Of a stretch of 64,000 nt of DNA, positions 55,021 to 64,000 are shown piece by piece. Each line of letters starts with the position of its first letter. Position 1 is the first letter of the stretch. The position numbers were made by a program, and so were the translations under genes. The notes beneath the pieces were generated by a model. The model saw only the letters and a program-made list of their open reading frames with translations, was not told the DNA's origin and did not search any database. The DNA lies in assembly GCA_009760885.1 (NCBI GenBank), contig CM019721.1:17966196-18030195 (forward strand), in the 5' to 3' direction. The stretch is from Achatina immaculata (taxonomy: Eukaryota > Mollusca > Gastropoda > Stylommatophora > Achatinidae).

Positions 55021-55255
55021 TCATCGACTGACTGAATGTCTAAATGAAATGAATAAAGAAATGAAAGATAATATGGACTGATGACGCAAATAACACGGCA
55101 GTGACACTGACGCAGATATGAATGATAATACTTGTCATACGAACATACTTTGTGAACATTCACAGGGGCTATGAGAGTGTTACCGTTTGTGATGAACATT
55201 GTGACTTCTTGACTTAGTGTCCTAGTGTGTGTGGTGATTATGTAATTTCTGGAGT

Positions 55256-56048
55256 AATTTCGCAGAAATTATGTCAGTCCGTAAGAATAGTGGAGAGCAA
55301 AACCTCTATCTTAATACGAAGAGAACTAAATTGATGACAACTGACAAAACAAACAAGACAGCTGATATATGTATCAATGAGGAAAAATTGGAAGATGTGG
55401 AAAGTTTTGAATATCTTGGATCACTATTAACTAATAATGGAGATAGAATGAGGGAAATTAAAAGGAGGACATCCATCGCTCTTCATAAAGGAAAACAACT
55501 AAAGAAGCTGTGGAGAGGAACAAACAGATCCACAAATATAAGATAAGTCATCAAATAAGGTAAGTCATTAAATAAGATAAAAATAAGATTTTTAAGGGAT
55601 CTTTCCCATCGCAACATATGCCTGTGAGACCTGGACACTTAACAAAACAGCTGAGAAACACATAAATGCCTTTGAATGTAAATGCTACAGAAGAGTTCTT
55701 CAAATATCATGGAGACAAAAAGAACAAATATAATCCATACTACAATAACTTAATATTGAAGAAGGCTGGATAATAAAGATGATTAAAGATGAGAAAAATT
55801 CAATATTTTAGACACATTAAACGTCATGATAATTTAGAGAAGACCGTCTAGGAAGGATACATAACGGGAAAAAAGAAAGAGAGTAAGACCAAGGCGAAGA
55901 TGGCTGCAAGACGTCGTTGATGATCTACAAATGGATGCATCAGCAGCGGGGCATCTTGCTCACAACCGAGAGGCCTACAGGAGAGCTGTTAAGGAGGCAA
56001 AGTTTCGCAAGGGACATGCAAATGACTGACTGAGTGAATTTCGCAGAA
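55256..56048 (+). mobile_element. LINE-A copy 7 (longest) with 12-bp target-site duplication
   Basis: The body 55268-56036 starts in the end of the reverse transcriptase domain (LNTKRTKLMTTDKTNK, then ESFEYLGSLLTNNGDRMREI). It continues with frameshifts to GGGACATGCAAATGACTGAC. AATTTCGCAGAA is at 55256-55267 and 56037-56048. A short internal duplication (AAGATAAGTCATCAAATAAG) lies at 55540-55580. Confidence 0.93.
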
Positions 56049-56744
56049 GCTGGACATGGGAGTCTTGCTGAGTGTGGCAATACTTTTACCAGCCGCACAT
56101 TTAGATCTGAAATAGCAGAGGCAAACTTTTCCAAGACAAAACTAACATCAAACTTGTCTAGAACTGAACAGAAACAGCCTCCCGATTTGTCCTTGTATTC
56201 CACTCCGTGTGCGAGGTTTCCTTAGATGTCATGGCTGAGCTGATGGATCTGTGAGAGACTTGATTACAGATGTGTCTCGGTATACTCGGTGAATTGTTCC
56301 CGGACCACCCTTTCTCGCGGATACAAAAATCCGCGGATGCTAAGGTCCGTTATATAAAATTGTCTTAGCAATTGCATACAACCTCGGCACATCCTCCCGT
56401 ATACTTTAAATCCGACTTATAATATCTAATGCAATATTAATGGTGTGTGAATAGTTATGCTGGATTGTTTAGAGAATAATGACGATAAAACAAAAGTCTG
56501 TCCATGTTCAGTACAGACGCAACAATCGTAGGCCAAACTACTACCTCAGCATGAGGGACAGAGTAAGACTTTCTTCCTTTCAAAGTCCACATCCTGTGAG
56601 CGAGTCTTTGTTTTGATCACTTTACTGCTATTTTTTTTTAAGGAGCCATTTTTGTCACAGAAATAGAAGGCGCACATAACGGAGTAGGCGAACGAAAGAG
56701 AAGCGAGGGGGACAATGCGGAAACAAGTGCCGAAGAGTGGCTAA

Positions 56745-57155
56745 GGATCTGTGGAATGGCAGAAGTCATCGATGGTTACACCACTCATCACTTCACTCAA
56801 TTTGACGTGGATCTACTGCCCAGGTCATGCGGGAGTCAAAGGCACTGAAAGAGCGGACACGCTGGCAGGCATGGCACCATTTCAGAGCACCTTAAAAACG
56901 AACAAAGAGGAGATCGCACGAATTACCGTAAATAAGATGCACGTGGAGGATATCGGGTTCAATGGTAACAATCACATCAGCAGGATGATTGAATTGGGGG
57001 AGAAGAGGGAAAGCTGATGTTCTTTCTGAGCGAAGTGGTTTAGCGCGCATTTTCCACAACCAGTGCGTGACTGGCTCCATCAGCGGGGCCACGCTTCAGT
57101 GGCTGTTGGAAGGGAAGCGGAGCACGTATAGGAAGGCCAGGAGGGCGGGGATGCA
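56745..57155 (+). mobile_element. LINE-L copy 2: RNase H-like pseudogene
   Basis: Encodes LTWIYCPGHAGVKGTERADT and LAGMAPFQS, with the RNase H-type PGH...ERAD signature. It continues RMIELGEKRES and, after a frameshift, RIFHNQCVTGSISGATLQWL. Compare 47051-47745. Confidence 0.85.
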
Positions 57156-57164
57156 CGTCTCTGA

Positions 57165-57475
57165 CTGGGAGTCGCACTGGTGTAGTGGATGAGACACTCG
57201 CTTGCCGATCCAGGCGACTCGGTTTCGATTTCCACTCACCACATTTGGGGGGTGGGGGAGGTGTCGAGGCTTGCCGTGGCTTGCAAAAACTCCAGGGGTT
57301 CACACAGCCTCAAAGAAAAAAAAATGGGTACCAGGGCTAACGCTCTGGGAAGGAAGAGGAATGACGCTGATAGCTACGGAGTTCGCGCTGATGGCGACAC
57401 TAGTTTTTTCTGCTTAACTGCTGACTAGGCACTTCTGGTTTGACCGTGTGCCATGACGCTGGCTCACAGTTCATA
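57165..57475 (+). mobile_element. tRNA-derived SINE
   Basis: ACTGGTGTAGTGGATGAGAC (A box) and CGGTTTCGATTTCCAC (B box) are at tRNA-like spacing, followed by a body with AAATGGGTACCAGGGCTAAC. The start abuts LINE-L copy 2. Confidence 0.85.
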
Positions 57476-57522
57476 CCTTTACATTTATATGATTACAGAT
57501 TACAGATAAACCACATGGCTTC

Positions 57523-59310
57523 AGCTTATATCTTATATCCTTCCCGTGCCGTTAAACGCCACATAGGGCTCGCAAGGTAGTTCACCAATTTTTCCTGTTT
57601 TCGGCGAACTTTTCACCCTCATCAAGGGATTTTACCTATTGATTTGGCCTTTCTTAACAATGTCCTCTTTAGAATTTCAGGCAGTCTGCCTCTTTTTCTT
57701 TGGCTTGTTGTGTTCCACTTGATAGCTTGTTTTGGGATTATCTGATCGTTTCATGTCAGCACGTGACCAACATATGTCCATCTCCTTTTCCTGATCACCC
57801 ATGAGACAGGTTGTTGTTTGCTCATGTGTCTTATCTCTGCATTGTTCTTGAATTCGTTCCACTTGACGCTGAGTATTTTCCTTAGGCATTTGTTTTCAAA
57901 AGAGTCTAATTTATTGTCTATTTCTTTAGTTGTTTTCCAGCTTTCGCATGCATAAATGAGGGTGGATATTACATTTGAATTGAATAATCTTAAACTGGTT
58001 TTTGCGTTTATAACTTTTGAATTCCATATGTTTTCAAAATTCTTGAAGATCGATGCTGCTTTTGCAATTCTAACTTCCTTTCTGGTGTCACCATCCTGGT
58101 CTATGTAGCTGCCAAGGTATGCAAATTGACTGACTTCTTCAACATCTGTCCCTTCTACGTGTATGTTTTTTTATTTTGAATAATGGGAAGTTTCATTATT
58201 TTTGTTTTTGTCCTTATTAATTTCAAGTCTTATTTTTGTAGCCAGTGAAAACATGATATCTGTTTTTTTCTGGCATGGATTTCATTTTGCTACTGATAAG
58301 AGTTATGTCATTAGCAAAATCAACATCTTCTAGTTGGGTCTCATGTATCCAGTCAATACCTGTATTACCCGTGTAGCATTTTTTCATTATGAAGTCTATT
58401 GCAATTCCAGAAAGCAAAGGAGATAGTATACATCCTTGTTTCACGCCTGTTTCAATCTGGAACCATTCGCTCATTCCTTCTTCTGTGTTGAATACACAGA
58501 CATATCCGTTGTAGAGGTCCTTAATGCTGTTGACAATTTTAGATGGTATTCCATATAGAGACTTAAAATTCTCTACAATGAATCTCTTTGTATGCTATCA
58601 AATGCCTCTTTAAAGTCTATGAAGTTCAGTATTAATGGTTCCTGCTTTTAAATATGTTCTTCAAGTATTATTCTTAGAGTAAAGATCTGGTCGAGACAGC
58701 TTCTCCCTTTTCGAAATCCTACTGGTTCTTCTCTCATTGCAGTATCCACTATATCTTTAAGTCTATTTAAAATGACCTTGCAAAATACTTTTGATACAAC
58801 TGATATTAAGTTTACTCCTCTCCAACTGTTACAGTCGCTAAAGTTGCCTTTTTTATGGCATTTTAACAATGATTCCTTTTTTCCAATTAGAATGGACCTT
58901 TTCTTCTTTCCAAATCTTATTAAACGTTCTCTGTAGTTGTCTCGTGTTGTCACTGTTGATAGCTTTTAGCATCTCGGCTGTTATTTCATCTTCACCTGCA
59001 GCTTTGTTGTTAGTCATTAAATTCGCTGCTGTTTCAATTTCATGCAATGTAATTTCATCTAGGTTGACATTTAGTTGTGAGACTGGTAAGTCGGTTCCAA
59101 AGTTTAACAATTGTTTTGGGTGTGGTCGATTAAGTATTTCTTGGAAGTGTTCAGCCCATCTTTGCTTTTGGTCTTTACTTGATGTTAATAGGGTTCCAGT
59201 TTTGTTAAGGATTACTCTCTATTTAGATGTAATAGTACCTGTTAGTCTCTTTTGTATGTTATATAAAGTTTTGCTGTCTCCTGTTTTTGCTGCTTTCTAT
59301 GTCTCTTTCG
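57523..59310 (-). mobile_element. LINE-B copy 4, reverse transcriptase remnant (longest LINE in window)
   Basis: Minus-strand frames in order are: EIETAANLMTNNKAAGEDEI (N-terminal to the fingers), NSWRGVNLISVVSKVFCKVI and EEPVGFRKGRSCLDQIFTLR (RT motifs 1-3), IETGVKQGCILSPLLSGIAI (motif 4) and LEDVDFANDITLISSKMKSM (catalytic F/YADD degraded to FAND). The C-terminal GRLPEILKRTLLRKAKSIGK-like region follows, with the tail GATATAAG at 57523-57540. Frameshifts are numerous. It is an RTE-like non-LTR element by layout. Confidence 0.92.
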
Positions 59311-59504
59311 CCATATTGTCTATGTAATCTCTTTTATCTTAGTGCTCGGTGCATGGTAAATTTCAGTTCTACCTTTTTGAAGTTTCGGATATTTTTCCAC
59401 CCACCGTTAGTTGAATCCGCGGATACGTTGTGTCGACTGCACCTTCAAAAAAAAGTGTGGGCTGTCATATAATTTTCATTAGTCAAGAAGCAGATTTTCT
59501 TTAG

Positions 59505-60490
59505 AGCCGGGGATGTGTAGATAACACGTGGATAACGTGTAGATAACATGTATGTAGATAATGTGTAAGTAATATGTGTGTAGATAAAGTGTAGATAACA
59601 TGTGTGTAGATAACATGGAGATAACGTGTAGATAACATGGGGATAATGTGTAGATAACATGTGTGTATATAACGTTTATGTAGATAATGTGTAAATAACG
59701 TGTGTGTAGATAATGCGTGTGTAAATAACGTGTAGATAACATGTGTGTAGATAATGTGTAGATTACGTGTGTGCAGATAATATGTGTGTATATAACGTGC
59801 AGATAACATGCACAGAACGCGTGTGGAGATAACGTAGGGATAATGTGTAGATAACATGTGGATAACGTGTGTGTAGATAACGTGTGGATAACACGTGTGT
59901 AGATAACGTGTAGATAACGTGGGGATAACGTGTAGATAACGTGGGGATAACGTGTGGATAACGTGTGGATAACGTGCAGATAACGTGGGGATAACGTGTT
60001 GATAATGTGGGGATAACGTGTAGATAGCGTGTGGATAACGTGTAGATGACGTGTAGATAACGCGTGTGTAGTTAGCATGTAAATAATGTGTGTGTATATA
60101 ACATGTAGATAACGTAAGTGTTGATAGGGTACATGTAGATAACGTATATGTAGATAACGTCTATGGAGATAACGTGGAGATAACGGGTATGTAGATAAGT
60201 GTAGATAATGGTTATGCAGATAACGTGTAGATAAAGGTATGTAGATAACAGGTATGTAGATAATGGGTATATAGATAACGTGTAGATAAAGGTATGTAGA
60301 TAACGTGTAAATAACATGCAGATAACAGGTATATAGATAACATATAGACAACGGGTATGTAGATAACGTGTAAATAAAGAGTATGTAGATAGTGTAGATA
60401 ACGTGTAAATAAAGAGTATGTAGATAACATTTAGATAACCTGTAGATAACGGGTGCGTAGATAACGCTTGTGCAGAGATAAAGTAGATAA
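59505..60490. repeat. Degenerate GTGTAGATAAC array
   Basis: About 75 short units of GTGTAGATAACGT with 11-20-bp irregular spacing (GTGTGTAGATAAC, GTGGGGATAAC, GGTATGTAGATAAC). The long minus frames (repeating YLHVIYTLSTR) are by-products. Confidence 0.95.
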
Positions 60491-60894
60491 AGGAAATTAA
60501 TGGCAAGTGTTTAAAAAAAAATTACAGCAGTTTATGGAAGATTGTCACGACAAGCAAGTGCGCGCGCGCGCCCACACATCCCGGAAAGATGATTACCGGG
60601 AACATCTGAAAACAAAAATTTTCTTAAACCAAATATCTTCTCAATTTTCCAGTTAAGCTTTTTTTTTTTCCCCAAGCCAGCATTTTTACAGCGCTATTGC
60701 TTGCTTCATACTGTAAAATATATCGTTTATTTTAGACTTTAGTTTTCTAATTTCTGTTTACAATCCCTACTTGAAAACGAATGACTCAGACACGATGAGA
60801 GAAGCAGGTAATTCAGAAAGATGAAAGATGAACGATCCTGTTATTCGCAGTAAATTGTGGACTCCCTTGTTAGGAGTGTTTTGGTGTATTTATT

Positions 60895-61345
60895 CCGGGG
60901 ATAAAAGAAATAATAGTTCTTAATGCAGTCCAGGATAAAAGAAATAACAGTTCTCGGTTTAGTCCAGGATAAAAGAAATAACAGTTCTCGGTTTAGTCCA
61001 GGATAAAAGAAATGACAGTTCTCGGTTTAGTCCAGGATAAAAGAAATAACAGTTCTCGGTTTAGTCCAGGATAAAAGGAATAACAGTTCTTGGTTTAGTC
61101 CAGGATAAAAGAAATAACAGTTCTCGGTTTAGTCCAGGATAAAAGAAATGACAGTTCTTGGTTTAGTCCAGGATAAAAGAAATAACAGTTCTTAGTTTAA
61201 TCCACGATAAAAGAAATAACAGTTGTTAGTCTAGTCCACGATAAAAAAATAGCAGTTGTTAGTCTAGTCCAGAATAAAAAGAAATAAAAGTAATTAGTCC
61301 AGTCCAGGATTAAAGACATAACAGTTCTTAGTCTAGCCTTGTAAT
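60895..61345. repeat. 34-bp minisatellite
   Basis: About 13 units of GTCCAGGATAAAAGAAATAA CAGTTCTCGGTTTA, more diverged towards the right. Confidence 0.97.
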
Positions 61346-61707
61346 CCCTGAGATTCTATTCTAAGTCCCCCTTTCGTGCTCCTGGAAGCAGGTTTTTGTG
61401 CTATTTCTAAACAAGCCAGGGGAACAGAGATTAGTGAGATTGATTGATTGATTGATCTTTATTTCAAAAGGGTTAAGAATTGGGCACGCAGGCCCGTCTG
61501 ACATTCTGCCCCATTCTGAGAAGACTCAACAAGCCATCCGTGACGATGAAGAGAGAAAGAAGTCGTTATCTCGAAGCATTTGCATGCCGTAGGGGGTGTC
61601 AAGTGTTAGTGTCGCTACATTTCTAGGTCACTACAGTGTTTGAGGTAGGGATCCTAGCACCTGTTTTCTCGCTGCCTTTGTTTTCCAAGAGAAACCCCAG
61701 GTGCCCA
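61346..61707. other. Unrecognised stretch
   Basis: (GATT)n lies at 61439-61457. Nothing else is recognised. Confidence 0.55.
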
Positions 61708-61901
61708 TTTGTTTGTTTGTTTGCTTGTTTGCTTGCTTGTTTGTTTGTTTGCTTGTTTGTTTGTTTGTTTGTTTGCTTGTTTGTTTGTTTGCTTGTTTGT
61801 TTGCTTGCTTGCTTGTTTGTTTGTTTGCTTGCTTGTTTGTTTGTTTGCTTGTTTGTTTGTTTGCTTGTTTGTTTGTTTGTTTGTTTGTTTGTTTGTTTGT
61901 T
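61708..61901. repeat. (GTTT)n/(GCTT)n tetranucleotide array
   Basis: About 48 units with interspersed GCTT and GTTT. All three frames are open on both strands because the unit lacks stops in these orientations (CLFV repeats on plus, NKQT on minus). Confidence 0.98.
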
Positions 61902-62036
61902 GAGACTGGGCAAACCCCGGCGCCGGTTTGTCTGAAAACGATGAAGTCTGCCCAAAATATTCTCATTTTTTTGTCTTTCAGCTGAAGGGCTCTGATGCTG
62001 TTTTTTTTTCCATATCACTGATGGATGTTTTTCTTG

Positions 62037-62440
62037 CCGTTATGCTGACTGCCATTGCCAGTAGTGGTTATGTGGTTATGCTGACTGCCATTGCCAGTTG
62101 TGATTATGCCGACTGCCATTGCCACCAGTTGTGGTTATGCTGTTATGCTGACTGCCATCGCCAGTTGTGGTTATGCTGACTGCCATTGCCAGTTGTAGTT
62201 ATGCTGTTATGCTGACTGCCATTGCCACCATTTGTGGTTATGCTGTTATGCTGACTGCCATTGCCAGTTGTGGTTATGCTGACCTGCCATTGCCAGTTTT
62301 GGTTATGCTGACTGCCACTGCCAGTTGTGGTTATGCTGTTATGCTGACTGCCATCGCCAGTTGTGGTTATGCTGACTGCCAATGCCAGTTGTGGTTATGG
62401 TGTTATGCTGACTGCCATTGCCAGTTGTGGTTATGCTGTT
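62037..62440. repeat. Compound repeat of TTATGCTGACTGCCATTGCC units
   Basis: About 14 units of GTTATGCTGACTGCCATTGC CAGTTGTG, with optional GTTATGCT insertions. Confidence 0.95.
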
Positions 62441-62691
62441 GTTGAGTTCTAGTAGTGTGATTAAATGATGTATTACTTGATTACAGATGTAATGAATCAT
62501 ATTGTAACTGTTATTCCGTACTGTGTGAATGTCAGAAGATAGTAGTGTTCATCACATTAAGCATACAACAAGCCAAGGAAGGGGACCCTGGCTTGGTCAT
62601 GTAATGCGGGAGACAGAATTATTCCGCTAGTAATGTTGTATATAACAGGGAGATTGTTGAGTATCCATCTTTCCAAAATAATTTCCTCCCA

Positions 62692-62852
62692 ATTAATATC
62701 TTAAGAGGTCAAATTAGTAGGCATAAAATCCCTTGATGAGGTTGAAAAGCTTGCCGAAAACAGGAAAACTTAGCGAACTACAACGCGAGCCCTATGTGAC
62801 GTTTAACGACACGGGAAGGATATAAGATATCAGATATAAGGATTAATATCTT
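62692..62852 (+). mobile_element. LINE-B copy 5, 139-bp 3' end with 11-bp target-site duplication
   Basis: The body 62703-62841 includes LISRHKIPLMRLKSLPKT-type frames and GGGAAGGATATAAGATATCA. ATTAATATCTT is at 62692-62702 and 62842-62852. Confidence 0.92.
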
Positions 62853-63364
62853 GCAAACATGCACCGATCAAGTTTCTCATGTCAAATTTTAAGATAAGTC
62901 GTTTATAAAGAGACTGTAGAAAATATGATAACTGTCTGGTTAGAAGAGCAACCTGAAAACGTTTTCGCCAACGAGGCGAGCGGCCACAACGTTATGCGAC
63001 CAACCTGAAGGAAGAGCGGAAGTGCACATGTCTGTGACGCAGAGAAACCAGCAACATCAATGTACAGAACTTATGTCAGCGTTTGACATTTTGATTAAGT
63101 GGAGATTTACAGACAATAAACTCGGAGACGCGATCTGTTCTGCTGTTATTTACGACAAAATTTCTTTGTCAATGGCCTCAGTCTCTCTCGTGTTGCGTTG
63201 CTCTCACTCATTCCTAAGCTTAATTTTGAAAAGACATCACAGAGCTATATAGCAGTATCATTTTAAGACTTAATATAAAAAACCGTGCTATATAGCGCTT
63301 TCTTTATGCAGTGAAACTTACACTGCTATTATTACATTTAGTTCAATAATGCATTTTCGGTTGT
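62853..63364. other. Unrecognised stretch
   Basis: No exon or repeat is recognised. Confidence 0.5.
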
Positions 63365-63700
63365 GTTAGGGAAAAGGAAAACCATCGCGACAGAACTGAG
63401 ATGTTTAAGGAGAATACTAAATGTGACAAGAAGAGACCAAATAAGAAACGATGCCATCAGGGCAAAGGCTGGAGTAACACCAAGTATTACATTACATCCA
63501 GAAACAACATTTGGCCATGCTACACGGCCACCATCAGACAGAGCAACACAAAGAACATTCACATTCAAATTTGTAGGTAATAGGAAAAGGCCGCAAGCGC
63601 AAGAGACGGAGGGAGGAAGTTACAGATACTTTAAATATCCCGTTATATGAACTCAGACTTCGAAGATCTATCAGGATATGTCATTTGTCCCATCAGCACG
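63365..63700 (+). mobile_element. LINE-E copy 2
   Basis: The frame 63363-63650 encodes KTIATELRCLRRILNVTRRD, QIRNDAIRAKAGVTPSITLH and TFGHATRPPSDRATQRTFTF. This is the LINE C-terminal region, matching 30870-31168. A frameshift near 63600 precedes the end (EGVTDTLNIPLYELR-like). Confidence 0.88.
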
Positions 63701-63829
63701 GTGAGGTATATGAGGAAGGAGACAAGACAAGGCAAAACAAGGTTGTGTTAACTGAAGCTTGACGGCAGTGAAGCCAGAAACCAACTCTGTTCGCTTGATA
63801 CGTCACTCTTACCCGCCGAGGCAACAACT

Positions 63830-64000
63830 CTGTAGTCTTTTAACATTGTTTGAGTTGTATAGATGCACGTACTGTAACTCTATGGTTATTTAACAATGTT
63901 TGAGTTGTATAGATGCACGTACTGTAACTCTATGGTTATTTAACACTGTTTGAGTTGTATAGATGCACGTACTGTAACTCTATGGTTATTTAACACTGTT
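63830..64000. repeat. 50-bp tandem repeat running off the right edge
   Basis: At least three units of TAACACTGTTTGAGTTGTAT AGATGCACGTACTGTAACTC TATGGTTATT. Confidence 0.97.

Larger units (their letters stand above)
56267..59439 (+). mobile_element. Tigger/pogo-type DNA transposon remnant opened by nested insertions
   Basis: The left end, 56267 to about 56540, starts CAGATGTGTCTCGGTATACT after a TA. It contains CGCGGATACAAAAATCCGCG, CACATCCTCCCGTATACTTT and CATGTTCAGTACAGACGCAA, words I know from Tigger/MER2-like (pogo, Tc1/mariner superfamily) elements. The right end, about 59375-59439, has TTTCCACCCACCGTTAGTTG, AATCCGCGGATAC and GTCGACTG, the matching terminus. No transposase is seen. The space between holds LINE-L, a SINE and LINE-B. 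Confidence 0.75.

Noticed and set aside
59479..60506. 290-codon minus frame rich in YLHVIYTLST
   Set aside because: It is a translation of the degenerate GTGTAGATAAC array.
61623..62018. NKQT-rich and CLFV-rich frames
   Set aside because: A tetranucleotide repeat read in several frames; no protein evidence.

Overview
The window looks like animal nuclear DNA, most likely from a mollusc or another lophotrochozoan. It is AT-rich and full of minisatellites. It contains one recognisable host gene, with GT-AG introns, and many decayed non-LTR retrotransposon (LINE) ends, tRNA-derived SINEs and remnants of DNA transposons. Nothing supports a prokaryotic or viral origin. The taxon call is inference from repeat style and could be wrong.

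The one host gene is on the minus strand and encodes a calmodulin-like EF-hand protein. Four coding exons are visible: 40050-40188, 10530-10673, 6464-6585 and 491-638. Their reading phases join exactly (1, 1, 0, 1). They give 157 codons with four canonical EF-hand loops, and the last codons lie off the left edge. The intron between the first two visible exons is 29.4 kb, so almost everything from 1 to 40 kb is intronic. A CpG-rich stretch with a good splice donor at 46541 may be an untranslated first exon. From 46.7 kb rightwards I see no host gene.

Repeats dominate the rest. I use local labels. LINE-A (seven copies, tails of GAAT or GACT), LINE-B (five copies, tails of GATATAA or TA), LINE-C (four copies, AG tails), LINE-D (four copies, GAT tails), LINE-E, LINE-F, LINE-J (RNase H type), LINE-K and LINE-L are 5'-truncated fragments of elements encoding reverse transcriptase. 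Several are bounded by target-site duplications that I could read directly. A non-coding repeat of about 300 bp (family G) is present in eight copies. Four tRNA-derived SINEs, a short hAT-type MITE and a Tigger/pogo-type element opened by 2.8 kb of nested insertions complete the set of dispersed repeats.

More than thirty tandem arrays (units 20-53 bp, plus many microsatellites) fill much of the remaining space. Some clearly arose from mobile-element sequence: inside LINE-J RNase H, inside LINE-F, and twice from the same 34-bp motif of family G. The long open frames across these arrays follow from stop-free units and are not called as proteins. The most unusual objects are a 1.3-kb GC-rich element of unknown type inserted in a 25-bp minisatellite (4294-5602), a 230-bp inverted repeat (46177-48322) that flanks the possible first exon, and the nested Tigger remnant (56267-59439).
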